The notes under the pieces were generated by a model, which was given only the letters and a program-made list of their open reading frames with translations, was not told the DNA's origin and searched no databases. Shown piece by piece: positions 15,934-27,679 of a stretch of 64,000 nt of DNA; positions within the stretch are counted from its first letter, which is position 1; each line of letters opens with the position of its first letter. The position numbers and the translations under genes were made by a program. Source of the stretch: Talinum fruticosum (lineage: Eukaryota > Streptophyta > Magnoliopsida > Caryophyllales > Talinaceae); assembly GCA_021018815.1 (NCBI GenBank), contig JAITYX010000045.1, positions 3,100,001-3,164,000 of the forward strand, read 5' to 3'.

Positions 15934-16949
15934 GTAAACAATTAATAAATATATATAATTTCTTGAATAAATATATATTAAAATTTATCAAAAAATTAAA
16001 TAAATAGAACATTTATTAGAGAACTAATAGGTGAACCGATGAAGAAATAACCAATATATAAGGAGAGGTTGAGTGATAACAAAGTGCAAACGAAAGTATG
16101 TTTATACTATAGATAATTTTAAAAACCAAGTTTTTATACTATATGTATTATTATATTAGGATTCGTCATGTAACTATTTTCCTTATCTCTCCTTACTCTT
16201 GAGTATCTTTTGACATTAATCTCTTCAACCCAATTCTCAATGAAAATTGTCAAAATTTTTGATCATTTTCTTCTCGATAAAGACTATTATACCTTTTTAT
16301 GACTTCGTCTCTCAATTGAGGCAAAAGAGTCAAATCTAATTACCATAAAAATTACATAGTTAGACACTACTTTTAGGTTGAGATACCATATATTTGATTA
16401 AAATAGCATAGCAAATTCGTGAAAAGTATTTACAAATCTATCGAGGCAACTAATATTTTGTTAATTTGAATTAGATGTATATTGTATAACCACACTAAAC
16501 TAAAAGAGAATAAACATGTAAAATGAATAGGTTATTAAAATTACACCATTTACACACAAAAAAATTAAATACTAAAAAATACAATACTCAAATACAATTA
16601 AAGATAGAGGTAAAGAGTAGTTTAGAAGTAGCTTAAATTGAATGTGTGCCAACATTCTTTTAAGAAAAGAAACATTATACAATATTATAATGTAGCCATT
16701 GTTTTATGATTTGACATGTGGTCCACTCCATGTAAACTTTGCTGACAATTTTCTTGAGTAACCAAGCAAATATAAATACTGAAATTTGGAAGTAAAAAAA
16801 CAACAAATACTCAAGCAAATATAACTACTGAAAGTTGAAAGTAAAAAATCAACAAATTATTTGAGATTTGGGAAAATCAACATTGCTATTTAAACCTAAC
16901 AATTATAAATGGAAAAATAAAAATGTTATTAATATAACCAAAATATGGA
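15932..16949. other. Intergenic, nothing recognised
   Basis: AT-rich sequence with no supported gene or transposon boundary. Confidence 0.5.
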
Positions 16950-17133
16950 TAAGAATTAAAAACAACTTACAAATTTGAAAGTGAAACTTGAAATTTACAA
17001 GTTTTAAGTTCCCTATAAAACAAGGGAATTTGAATCCCTCCAAATAGGAGGGAATAAATTCTCTATCCCTCGAGGATCGGTTTATAATTATTAAAAAAAT
17101 AAAAAAATCAGCCTAATATTGAAAATTTTGCTA

Positions 17134-17503
<370 letters not shown>

Positions 17504-17693
17504 TTTCTATATATATAATTTTTTTGTCACATTGTTTGATAGAATATTATAGTTTGAAAATAGGTTTACTAAAAATTATAAATAAAATTTATTAATCATT
17601 GAAAAAAGTACAATACAGTTAATTAAAAAAGAAATAAATATAAGACTTAATTATCAGAAAATATGATAATGAGTTTCAACTTTTATTGAATCA

Positions 17694-17695
<2 letters not shown>

Positions 17696-17776
<81 letters not shown>
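17696..17776. repeat. (AAT)n microsatellite in MITE copy B
   Basis: About 27 AAT units, corresponding by orientation to the (ATT)37 array of copy A. Confidence 0.97.
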
Positions 17777-17777
<1 letters not shown>

Positions 17778-17834
17778 TTCTTTTTCCCTCTTAATTTCGG
17801 ATCCTTTGGTTTTTATTTATAGCTAATCTCCTAA

Positions 17835-18041
17835 GGCTCTGTTTGGTATTAAAAATTAGAATGGAATAAAATTAGGGAATGATACCTGACGGGTTAGGTA
17901 TGAAATATTTTCTTCAAATGTTTGGCAGAGAACAAGAATATAATCAAGTCTCAATTCTTATTGTTTGGTTGTTAACTATGGCATGAAATCAAAATTATTT
18001 TTATTTTTTAAATTATTTTATGTCATTGTAAATTATTGTTG

Positions 18042-18125
<84 letters not shown>
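17835..18125 (+). mobile_element. Tourist-like MITE, copy C (3'-truncated)
   Basis: It starts GGCTCTGTTTGGTATT directly after TAA (17832-17834) and follows copy A through the words TTAGAATGGAAT and GAATGATACCTGA to an (ATT)n array (18040-18125). Similarity stops at the array, so the right half is missing. It lies head to head with copy B, so the pair forms a larger inverted arrangement. Confidence 0.75.
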
Positions 18126-18126
<1 letters not shown>

Positions 18127-19079
18127 ATGTTCTCAATGGAAATTAAGGTATCAAAACATTTATTTTGGAGTTTGTAAAAATCTCTATTGTCGTTATGAAA
18201 AAGTCTCTATTTTTATATTAATGACAATTTAATTTAATTTTATAATTATTAATTTTTATTGTCATATTGTAACTGTTAATAACTACTTTTTCAATATTAT
18301 TCTTTTGAGTATTATTTTGATATTACAATTATTAATATTTTGAAGATAACTATTTGTTATTAGATTACTTTATTTTTTAATATCCTAATAATTTTAAAGG
18401 CATGATAATAGTGTAATAAATAAGGTATTACGAAAAGTTTTGATGATATATACAAAATAAAATGATAAAATATGTCAATTAATGGGGATGTGCCAAGTGT
18501 TGATCTTTCAATAAAGTATCAATTTTTAATATATTTGTATGATAATATGATATGATATGATAATGAGAAGTGTGTGTGTTCAAGTATGATCAACCTGAAT
18601 TTAGAATGAATATATACGTGTGTGCTGGGGGCTTGAGACACAATTGAATCATTAACTTGTTACCATCAGATATATGTGTGTGTTGGGGGCTTAATTTTAA
18701 TTTTTATGTAGGTTTGAATTCATTTTTTCAATTCATCATTCTCTTTAATAAAATATGTTAGAAAAATTATCCAATAATGTAACGGTACGTGGCAGTAGCC
18801 AATATTCAATTTTAAATAAATTAGGTTTATTTGTGTCCAACTTTTTTGTTTTTCATGGCTCCAACTTTATGTTTATTTTATACAAACTTCATATTTATTT
18901 TTCACTAATGAACCAGATTTATTTAAAACTGTTTTATATGAACATATCATATACTGCTGTATTGATATGCCAATTTAAAAGGCAAATTTTTCCCCTTGAT
19001 TTAAGACTTCTATTATTACATTGCTATATGTTTCTTTCTCATTCCCAAGATTCTAACGTTGATATTTTCTTTTTTCTTT
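18126..19079. other. Upstream flank of the CHX relic
   Basis: I looked here for the first CHX exon, which should end with a membrane segment before the splice site at 19099, and did not find one. The frame from 18755 to 19099 has no CHX similarity. A phrase with GTGTGTGCTGGGGGCTT occurs near 18620 and again, slightly changed, near 18676, a small duplication. Confidence 0.45.
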
Positions 19080-19099
19080 TTGTTTTTTTCGTTGAGTAG
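19080..19099 (+). other. Probable 3' splice site of CHX exon 2
   Basis: A pyrimidine-rich tract runs into TTGAGTAG at 19099, and CHX-like coding begins at the next base. Plant CHX genes commonly carry an intron at this point, just before the glycine-rich 'GxIxGP' segment of the first membrane helices. The assignment rests on similarity starting exactly here. Confidence 0.65.
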
Positions 19100-19930
19100 G
19101 CTGGTGCAATAGCGGGAATGATATTAAATGATGTGATGGGCAATAATTTCCTTTCGAAGCCGGCTAAGTACGTATCAAGAACCTTGTCTTTTATTGGTTT
19201 CCCACTCCATACATTCATGTTAGGAGTGGAGACTAGCAAGACTGCATTAAGGGCTATTGGGAAGAAGTCCATTTTTATAGCGTTAGCCGGCGGCTTCGGT
19301 TCTTTGGCAGCTGCTTATCCTGTTTTTGTGACAGTCAAACATACATTTCCCCCATGGACTAGTGCACCTATGACGTTGATGGCTTTTAGCGTCCCGAGCT
19401 TCTTCATGGTTGTATGCCACCATCTCAATGATCTTGGCATAAGCAATTCTGAGTTTGGTCAATTGGCTGCAGCAGCGGCCTTGATATCGAACTTCGTTAT
19501 GATTTTAACGACTTTTATCATTACTCAAATTATATTACCCATATTTATAGAAGGCAAATTGAACGAAAAACCCTTGATTGTCATAGGCTACTATTTTGCA
19601 ATCTTCTTCATCTTCAGGCCGCTAACCATGTACATTGTTAATCCAACTCCAGAAGGCAGGCGTATGAAACAAACACACCTTTTGCTTATTATTTTGTCAG
19701 TTCTCGTAATGGCGTTCCTTGGAGAATTGATCGATGAAAGATATATCATCTTCACCTTTGCTTTTACCCTACCAGAAGAGCCTCTAAGTTCAGTACTGAA
19801 TGAGAGATTGCATGACATCAACTCTTCAATTTTCTTTCCTCTTTTTGTGCCTTTGCATGAGGACGTTCAAAGTGTAAATATGGGGAACTTGTTAAGCCAT
19901 ATTTTATACTTATTTAGAGTTGTTATTTAG
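19100..19930 (+). pseudogene. CHX cation/H+ antiporter, N-terminal membrane half (5' fragment)
   Basis: This is part of a plant CHX antiporter (CPA2 family), a membrane protein that exchanges K+ or Na+ for H+ in endomembranes or the plasma membrane. From the splice site the frame reads AGAIAGMIL, then a hydrophobic block with FMLGVETS (family pattern FLVGVxxD), a GKKSIFIA segment, and LGISNSEFGQLAAAAALISN matching the family's LxxSExGxLALxxALxxD. Next come FRPLTMYIV and LPEEPLSSVLNERL (family PxGPLGSxLxEKL). Length is about 276 codons, against roughly 800 for a full CHX. The conserved Asp after AALIS is Asn here. The frame is open but ends at TAG just after the 'LPLF' segment. The first exon was not found, and the rest of the protein lies on the opposite strand at 20500-21965. 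Confidence 0.85.
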
Positions 19931-20499
19931 TTTATAATATATACTTTATTTTATGTAACTTCGTTTTTTAATATTTTATATAATCGTCTAATAAATTGGA
20001 GAAGAGAAGAAATGACATCAAAAGTGGGATTTAATTGCCTACAAGACTTCAAGATAATATATGAAGCCAGTCCAAAAATAATAAGTCATAAAATATTTAT
20101 TTTTGAGAATTTATTTTATATAATCTTGTTTTCAAGGGGAGTAATAAAGAGAATAACTTAAGCTCGATCTCCATATAACTCTAATTTCAAATTAAAAAGG
20201 GATTCCCAAATCTTTCCGTACGTTGCAAATTGAAATAGCACATATTAGCAAATTTCCTGTTTTAGTAGGGTGCTTTTAATGTTTGTGTTTTGTAGCTGTG
20301 TTATTTCCATAACAGTGTTTTGGATTGGGGTGGACTTATATTTGCTCACAATACCAAAATTATTTAAAACAAACATAAAGAAAGAAAAAGTAGTGAAAAA
20401 CTAAGTTGTATTTAAATTTTAGGAATTAAGTCGAAGAAGCATTTTCCAAATAGCCATATTGATAATTGATGTTACATCTCCTCGAAAATGTCTATGTTG
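19931..20499. other. Spacer between the two CHX halves
   Basis: AT-rich, non-coding sequence between the + half and the tail-to-tail minus half. No CHX similarity was seen. Confidence 0.5.
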
Positions 20500-21560
20500 C
20501 TAGAATTGGATTGTGGTTTGTGTTGTACAACCAATATGGAGAGGTGAAGTCGAAGAAGCTAGCATGTCGCCTACAATCCCCAACTCGGGATATTCACCCC
20601 ACTCATCACAAAGGCCAAAGACGGCGGAAGATTTGGGGTCATGATGTTTACCCACTATTACTAGATCAACTTCTTTTATTGACATGACAACTTGGGTCGA
20701 TATCTGCTCCATCGAGAACCACTACTTCTTGGAACGATATTCTCTCGTTTCCATGACATTTCTGGTGAAATTGCATGATGACATCGTGGTCAAAACCCTT
20801 GATTTTGTCTTCCCGAGGCTCTTTTAACCATACGACGATGACCGTAACCCTAGGATGCCTGGCAAGTATCCTGCTATATGCAAGGACCTCTTGGTCATCA
20901 CTCCCTCCAACAAAGAGTACAAGTAATTTGGTACAGATCATTGGTGTCTTTGATTCGCATATGGGGCTGAGCCTGGGGCAGCAACCTTGAATGGGACCCA
21001 ACCACAAGGCCTCGGTCTATGAACAAACCGATAGAGCGGGCGCCTTTTAAGGACCATGTTGTTAACTTCCCGTACAGGTGAAGAAGAGTCTTCAATATTC
21101 CCTTTGTCACTCCAACGTGCGTGGAAAGGCAAAATGACTAGGTTTACCCCCTTGTCATGGGCGAGCTTACATATGTCGTTGTGTATGGTAGCATAGGGAC
21201 AAACTGCCACATAGTGTTGAAGAAAGGTATTGCCTTTGTTCTCGCGCTCAAAGTGCAAAAAGGCATTGACTATACGATTGCACCGCGCAAGGTTTGAACG
21301 GAAAGCGGAAGAGGAAGTTACTTGGTCAAGGGTGCCATGAAGGGCATAGCAGCACGCCCGTTAGTTGGATGAGTTGGAGGGCAACCACGGACAGCGGGTT
21401 AGAACGAGTAGGGTGGCACATTTGTAGGAGGTCTATTATTCCGGTATGCTTTCTTCCTTGTAAATGCAAGCTAATGTGTGGAAAAAGCCATTTTCACAGA
21501 CTCTCTATCACACTTCGTCGTAGAATAGTTGAGTACTGTTTTGAAGGCGAGTAGAGATAC
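20500..21560 (-). pseudogene. CHX antiporter, C-terminal cytosolic domain (inverted, frameshifted)
   Basis: Read on the minus strand this is the soluble C-terminal region of a CHX antiporter. In order: ACIYKEESIPE (family CIHxxxNVPG), NPLSVVALQLIQLTG, VAVCPYATIHNDICKLA (family SPYxTMHEDIC), NLVILPFHARW, GLFIDRGL, LLVLFVGGSDDQEVLAYSR (family VLFxGGxDDREALAYAxR), ARHPRVTVIVV, and EVDLVIVGKH...EYPELGIVGDMLAS, which ends the family's C-terminus. At least three frame changes are needed (near 21050, 20990 and 20700), and stops lie around 21440-21500, so it is non-functional. These are the parts missing from 19100-19930, in opposite orientation. Confidence 0.85.
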
Positions 21561-21746
21561 CTTACTAGTGGCAAAAGTAGGCATGTGGGAATTAATGAAT
21601 CAAATAGCATTATTCCATACTCCTAATCTCCCATAATAAACTGCAATTATACGATAAAAATTATACGTTATTGTACATCTACCAATCATTGATTGAATGA
21701 GATAAGAACTCTAGAGAGGTTAACTAGTTATCTAGCAAACTAGGAG

Positions 21747-21965
21747 TTATTGGTTAGAAAGAGAAATTACCAATTTTTCACTCGAAATTCCAATTACAGC
21801 TACATCAATCAAACCTTTACAAGACATGACAAGAGCAAGAGCTATTGAATAAGAAAAAGTAAACTTGCAAATGATTGAGGCAATAAAGGTGCCAAAGAAC
21901 TTGCCAGCATGGCCTGCAAGGACAATAAACACCCCACCGAGCAAGAGCTATTGAATAAGAAATCC
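21747..21965 (-). pseudogene. CHX antiporter, distal membrane helices (inverted)
   Basis: The minus-strand frame from 21944 reads GGVFIVLAGHAGKFFGTF, then ALALVMSCKGLIDVAVIGI. In CHX proteins these correspond to the helix with the GKxxGT motif and to the 'alxLGxxMNxKGLxEL' segment that follow the 'LPLF' region. The plus-strand half ends at that region, so the two fragments abut in protein order with little overlap. A GT dinucleotide after GISSEKL may be an intron donor leading to the cytosolic part at 21560. CHX similarity stops near 21950, inside a 23-bp duplication. Confidence 0.8.
21833..21961. repeat. 23-bp direct duplication at the CHX break
   Basis: A 23-bp sequence beginning GAGCAAGAGCTATTGAATAA occurs at 21833-21855, inside CHX coding sequence, and again at 21939-21961, exactly where CHX similarity ends. 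Copies of nearby sequence at a junction are typical filler from template-switching repair. Confidence 0.85.
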
Positions 21966-23059
21966 AAGACTCGGCCTAAAATTAAGCCTTCTTATAAAGA
22001 CAGATATAAAACACAAAGTATGTACTAGGCTTGCTTCGCTTCAAAAGCAGCTTGATTAAAATTATTTAGTCTTTTCTCTTCGAGTGAAAAACTAAACATT
22101 CAATAGTTATTAGAGAGTTTATTCATCAGCCTCACAACATCTTTTTTATTAAGCAACAAAAACTAAAACTGTCCATCTTATTCAAACATGCATACATACC
22201 AATCAAGGTCTAAATAGTTTTAAAAGAGGAAAAATTAAGGTATAATATGATATAAAGACAACTCGAATTAGCAGAGATAACTCATTAAAAATTGATAAAC
22301 TTGTCTTGCAATTTTTTTAACCTTATTTCTTCTCTTTTTTAAAATTTTTTTCTAAACTTCATTCGAGCACATATTCGAGGCCCATATAGGGTCTTAGAAA
22401 TATAAAATTCCCTGTCTTGCACTCACTCAAATAAAAGTACTGGAGTTAACACTTTATTTCTACTTTTTTTCCTATTAGTATGGTTCGAGTCCTTGATCGG
22501 TCCAAAAGGGGCATAACTCTCCCAAGATGAGACCAAAACTTAAGGGGAAATTTTGCCGAGCCACCAACACCTACCCATGTTGGTAAACTAATTTTTTTTT
22601 TTTTATTGTTGGCATGTTTTGAGTTATAAACGACCCTTAACTGGGTTAAATTTTCCATCACGCCTTTTCCATTCACAAGCCGCTTAAGAGGAACAAGTGT
22701 CATACCACTTGAACCAACCTGTGTTGGTAACCAACATACTCTAACTTTATTAGGCAAGACAAGAAAACTCACAATTTCAATGAGTTATTCTCCTAAGTTT
22801 AGTAGTCTAGGTAAATAACTTAAGGCCTCTTATTGCGTCCGTCACGATCATATCACATGATCAAATGAACATGGAAAATCATGATTGTTACTAATTGAAT
22901 ATGTGAAGATCAACTTAAACAACTCCGAATGATAAGATGCTCAAAACTTCTTACTTTAAAAGACGAAAAAACTAAAACAAGTAAAATTTAAGCAAGTTAA
23001 CTTAGCATATATTCATGTTCATGCATTTCTTCACAAGAAACATACTATAAAAACATCTT
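21966..23059. other. Intergenic; unrecognised minus frame at 22446-22772
   Basis: The only long frame is a minus-strand 108-codon one with two related phrases, WLPTQVGSSGM and LPTWVGVGGSAK. No domain is recognised, and it looks like repetitive non-coding DNA. Nothing else can be supported. Confidence 0.4.
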
Positions 23060-23340
23060 TTGGTTTTTTGTTTTAAAAAATAAGATGATAAAATTAAACG
23101 CATAAAATTAAAATGCAGGATGCAGTCCCCATACTTAATTCATGCATTGTCCCTAATGTATTTAAAATAAAATAATAAAAAAAATTTAGTAGATACTTCC
23201 TTGAAATATGTTGGGTTGCCTCCCAACCAGCGGCTTTGTTTATCGTCTTTAGCTCGACAGAACCGTAACTCAAGGATCCGTCAATTAGATTTCCCACACT
23301 AGACATATCTAGTCTCTTGAGTCCTCGCACTTAGAGGGAA
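23060..23340 (-). mobile_element. Ty3/gypsy-type internal fragment (3' end of element)
   Basis: On the minus strand this contains a stretch reading AAACAAAGCCGCTGGTTGGG, followed by AGGCAACCCAAC. As I recall it, this wording is common near the 3' end of the internal region of plant Athila- and LARD-type elements. The 78-codon frame there (GLKRLDMSSVGNLIDGS...) is not a known protein domain. No LTR is attached. Confidence 0.45.
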
Positions 23341-23555
23341 ATTTCTTTTGGAGAATTGCAGATGCATTCTTTGACATACTTACCTTTTTGTTCCCTTTCA
23401 ATTTAAATTTGTTAGTGCATAACTTTTTAAGGAATTTAGCATAATAAGGTAATTTCTAGATGGTATCTAGGCGAGGATTGTTAATTTCTATCTTCCTAAA
23501 TGTTTCTAAGACATCTTATTTTTACTCATTTAACTTATGAGTTGTGCTTATCAAT

Positions 23556-23892
23556 CGCTAAAAGAAATCATCACTTATGTTACGAATTATGCCATAAGAA
23601 TCATAAAATCGTGGCAATTTTTTATCTTGCCACGGGAATTTTTTGTCCGTACAAGTGTATGTATATGAAATAATAAATATGCGACGATCAAAAAATTTCA
23701 TGGCAAAAAGTACTTGTGCCACAAAAAATACTTCCCGTGACAATAATAGGCCATGGGAATAAATTACTCGTGGCAAAATATTACTTGTGCCACGAGTAGA
23801 TACTAACGTGGTAATAATACGCCACGAGCATAAATTACTATGGCAAAAGTTACTTGTGCCACGAGTGTATACTACTTGTGGCAATAATATGC
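23556..23892. repeat. CACTA left terminal and subterminal repeats
   Basis: After the degenerate terminus there are many copies, in both orientations, of words such as GTGGCAA, TTGTGCCACGAGT and GCCACGAG. Such arrays bind the transposase in En/Spm elements. The array is cut by the solo LTR after 23892 and resumes at 25502. Confidence 0.8.
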
Positions 23893-25501
23893 TGAAGACT
23901 CGGACTTTATACTTACACTTTTCTCGAGTTCCATCGAGGAATCAGGTATAAGACTTCATCTCTTATAGGGTTTTGATTTCAAGTCACTCCATGTGCCCGA
24001 GAAACTTTTTGAGTGATATAACATTTTCTCCGAGTGTTATAAAAACTATTATATATGTTTACGCTTGACTCGACTCGACTCGAAAGCATACTTCTACATG
24101 CCACTTCTCACTCGGCTCCGAGTCACTAAACACTCGGATATATCGCATGTTCAAACACTTTATTTCAAGCGCATAAACTCGAGTCCGACTTAATGTCCCG
24201 GGAATTACATTGTTAATTTACTATTCTAAGCCAGCATATTTTGTTTGAACTTTGTTTAGTCTAGATCAAGTTTGTTTACTCTAATATTCTCCTTATGACT
24301 TGATTATCTTCTAGATCGACTAAGGTGGAATTTGAGTATCATGGATATTAGACTCGTAAAATTCCATTCCTTTTCTCGACTCGGATAATTAGTCACCGAA
24401 TTATCTTAATTATGTTATTATCTTTGTCTAATCTTGGACCAAAGTATTTTATACTTTGAGAACCAAATTGATTTACTTTTGTAGGTTATTCAAACGAGGT
24501 TATCCTATTTTTGAATTGCAAAAGTAATCGGCTTCAAAACGTCAAATCACCAAGCAGACAAGGCTTTTTCACCTTTGACCTAGCCCTAGACACTCGTGTC
24601 GGGGTTGTCTCGTTTCCAAAACTAGAATACTCGCAACACTAAGCTCTACGGTGGTTTCCACCTTACTTTGAAAGACACCACCAGTGGTTTTGGGACTTTC
24701 AAAGGAGTCAAGAGCCGTTACTCAACGTTCATATCTCGACGGATATTTTCCGAGTGACTCGGAAAATCCATTACAACTCGTCACAAAGGACTTCTAGTCG
24801 GAAGATGGACACAACGGCTAAGCTGCTTGGTCATCTATAAATAGAAGCCGACTTTCAAGACACGAAGATTGCTTGAACCAATTGTTTTTATACATATACT
24901 TGAGCAAAAGTCATTGTATTTATTCTCAATCTTCTACTTACAAGTCCAATTCCGTATTTAATATTTCTCTCGAGTTGTAAGGTCTTGTACTCGATTACAA
25001 ACTCACTTTCTTACTTTCTAAGTAAGGTCCCTTGATTGAGTTGTAAGGGTTATCTCAACTCGATTGTCGCTAACCTGTAAGGGTTATCTCGGTTAGGAAG
25101 TACTAGATCGGATAAGGGAATTTATGAGTCTAGGAAAAACTTGTAAGTAGTTGTTTAAGGGAGGAACTAGGGTTGAGTCATTCTACTGTATTTTGTGGAC
25201 TCAAAATAGTGGATTTGACTTCGTGCTTGGATTAGCATGGTCCGTGGTTTTTGCCCCGGGAGGGTTTCCACGTACTTTCCGAGTTATTACTTTTCCGAGT
25301 GCATTTTAGACTTAGATAGTTTTAAAGTTCTGTTTAATCTGTTTCTTCATTCTTCATCGAACTCCGAGTCGGTGCTTTTCGGAGTTCATCCTTGACTCCC
25401 ACTCACTTCATAGTTATATCTATTTTAAATTTCAAGCAAATTTCATCATCACCCTATTCACCCCCTCTAGGGGACTTAGACTCTCCAAGAGCAAACCTTC
25501 A
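23893..25501 (+). mobile_element. Solo LTR of the window's Ty1/copia (Sirevirus-like) family
   Basis: The 1,609-bp unit starts TGAAGACTCGG and ends GCAAACCTTCA. It is flanked by TATGC on both sides (23888-23892 and 25502-25506), a perfect 5-bp duplication. The same start and end appear on the copia element's LTRs at 49836 and 63144, and in reverse at 51217-52750. There is no primer-binding site or coding region, so it is a solo LTR. A TATA box lies at 24836-24843. It is the only full-length, plus-strand version of this LTR in the window. Confidence 0.9.
24836..24843 (+). promoter_or_regulatory. TATA box of the copia-family LTR
   Basis: TATAAATA within CTATAAATAGAAGCC. The same motif is found in reverse in the inverted copy (near 51790) but is absent from the 5' LTR of the coding element. 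Confidence 0.7.
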
Positions 25502-25506
25502 TATGC

Positions 25507-26309
25507 CATGATTAGAAATTCTTGTGACAAACGATTCAAACGTAAAAGGACGGAAACAATACAAAAAAATTCGCTATTAACGTTCGAATTTACCGACTAT
25601 CCAAAACTCCGACGCTAATTGTAACACATTTAGTGCTGGATGTTTCAAAATACTCTATTTACATTGAAATAAAAAAAGAGATGTGACTAGCGTCGGATTT
25701 TAGAGTCGGATATCCGATGCCAACAGAATCGAATTTTCAAGTCATATTTTCATTTCCAATTCTAATAGAGTTGGATATTTCTTCGGATGCTAAATTTTGA
25801 CGTAGGTTTTACAATAAAAGTAAGCGAATGCCGACCTCTTTTCAATCCCGTCTCGCTCTCTCAATCCCTAAAACTCCTCCTCACCCCTCTACTCTCTCAC
25901 CACTCGCTAGCCTCTACCTTAGTCCCCTCCGTCACCAGCGGTCGTACCCTCCGTCGGCGACGTTCTTCCCCTCCGTCACCGGCGCCCTTCTCCTCCATCA
26001 CCGGGGTCCTTCTCCTCCGTCACCGGTTCTCGTGTATGCCGATGTCACCTCCGATTCCTGGTACTCTCTCTTTCCGGATTCACTCATTCATTTCATCAAT
26101 CTTGCTCTTCTTCCTTCTCAATTCATTCCTCGTCGGTGCAATTTTAGGTTTGTACTTGGATTTGTTATGTATTTTGAAGCGAGTGTTAAAATTGACGCTT
26201 CGTTCTCCATCTCTCTTCAATCTATGATCTATCTCCTCTCCTCGACCACATTCTTCTTCATCGCTTTCGGTACACACCCCTCTCTTTTTCTTTCTCTTTC
26301 TCTTTCTAG
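25507..26309 (+). other. CACTA interior: leader-like segment, possible captured gene 5' end
   Basis: From about 25825 the sequence becomes GC-richer and pyrimidine-rich on the plus strand, with several copies of CTCCGTCACCGG-like words at 25920-26025. This is how plant 5' untranslated leaders or first exons look. Two overlapping frames (25787-26227 and 25828-26346) are low-complexity Ser/Pro/Leu and match nothing I know. Inverted words TCCGACGCTAAT and CTAGCGTCGGA lie at 25606-25700. It may be the start of the CACTA's own gene or of a captured host gene. It continues at 31943 after the LARD insertion. Confidence 0.4.
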
Positions 26310-26314
26310 ATTTC

Positions 26315-27679
26315 CGTTTGTCGCAGCTTCCACGGCTCACAAATGAAAGTGACCTCGAGTGAGTATTCGAGGGTGTCCAACCACAGGGAGTAGGGTTTCA
26401 AGTATTGGAGTTTAATTCGAGCGGCTCAAGCTAGGCCAAATCAAAGATACATGAATATTAAGTAATGAAAACTAAATTAAGGTTAAAAAGGTGGCTCAAC
26501 ATAGATGAAAACTCTTTCAAGCATTTCATCGAACACTTGGTAGGCATGAGTGAAAACTCAACTTTGAAAGTATAAATTGGGTGTAAATAAACCTAATACA
26601 TGACTAACTCGGCCATCAAAGGGCTAATAACAACACAATCTAACCAAACAACTCACTAAACATGAGAAAATTCAAGGTAAAGTCTAAATTAACAACATAG
26701 CAAATAAGCATGGAGAGGAAAGAGAAAACTCAACTAACTTGCATAAATCAAACAAATGAACATAAATCAACAACAAAATAGCAAACATTTAAACAAGACA
26801 TTAACTAAACTAACATTAATCTAACGAAATGAACAAGAATAAAGCAAGAAATAAAGAGAGAAGGAAGAAGAAAGCTTAGCTATTTGTGCTCCAAGACTCC
26901 ATGATTCACAATCTTCAACCCAAATCTACACTAATATAACTTACTTAATCTCCCTAATGGAATTTTAGCTAAATATAAAACTAATCTAACACCTAAACCC
27001 TAAGCAAGGGCTCTCCAAGAGGCCTCCTCCAAGATGTTGCCAAAAACCGGTTTAAATAGCCTAAAAATAGTCAAAATGAGTCCTTGGGCCTTGACACAGT
27101 CGTGCCAAGTGGCACGGGTATGACCATGCCAAGTCTCTCGCTAAAAATAGAAAATTGCCCAAAACAGGGCCACCACGGCTTCTCTCACGGCCATGGGTCA
27201 AAACGTGGGTGCTACCACAAGCTGCGCCATGGCCTGTGGGCAAGTCGTGGGGCCTCCAAATGGCCTTTTCTTGCTTTGACTTTCGTTGGGCGGCACCGGG
27301 TCTAGTTTGAGGTGATCTTGGCGGCTCGTGATTACTCCGAAGGGTCCTCGAGAGGTTTTTCTTGGGTCCCGAATGCCACAAATACTTGAACTTTGAGTGT
27401 GGTGATTCTCGAAACTTTACTTCGAACTTTCGAAACTCTTGCGAACGTTCACATGGGCTTGCGAATGGTCCAACATGGCTACGACAAATTGAATATGGAT
27501 CTTTGAATCTTGATTTGCCGAAATCATGATCATTTTCGTTCTATTCTCCGCAAGTTGTCGGGTTTGACTTATTTCCTACAAAAGTAAATAAAATAAGTAA
27601 AAATCATAAAATTATATTATTTACGAGCCAAAAACATATGTTAGGAGGCATATAATATACATCATTTATGCCCAAACAA
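26315..27679 (-). repeat. LARD 3' LTR
   Basis: Nearly identical to 30576-31937. On the minus strand it begins TGTTTGGGC. A TATTTAAA-type TATA candidate lies near 27053-27060 (minus strand). The frames at 27061-27381 and 27084-27305 are LTR sequence without protein similarity. Confidence 0.85.

Noticed and set aside
19039..19272. Minus-strand frames across the CHX 5' half (also 19591-19821)
   Set aside because: Reverse-strand shadows of the CHX coding sequence.
20466..20990. Plus-strand frames at 20466-20687 and 20775-20990
   Set aside because: Shadows of the inverted CHX C-terminal domain, which reads on the minus strand.
22446..22772. 108-codon minus frame
   Set aside because: No domain, internally repetitive phrases, no promoter or neighbouring exons; left as unrecognised.
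25787..26346. Two overlapping frames of 146 and 172 codons
   Set aside because: Low-complexity Ser/Pro/Leu from a leader-like tract; the second runs into the LARD LTR. Kept only as a possible captured leader.
27061..27381. Frames repeated at 27.1 kb and 31.3-31.9 kb
   Set aside because: They are the same LTR sequence at both ends of the LARD, not duplicated genes.
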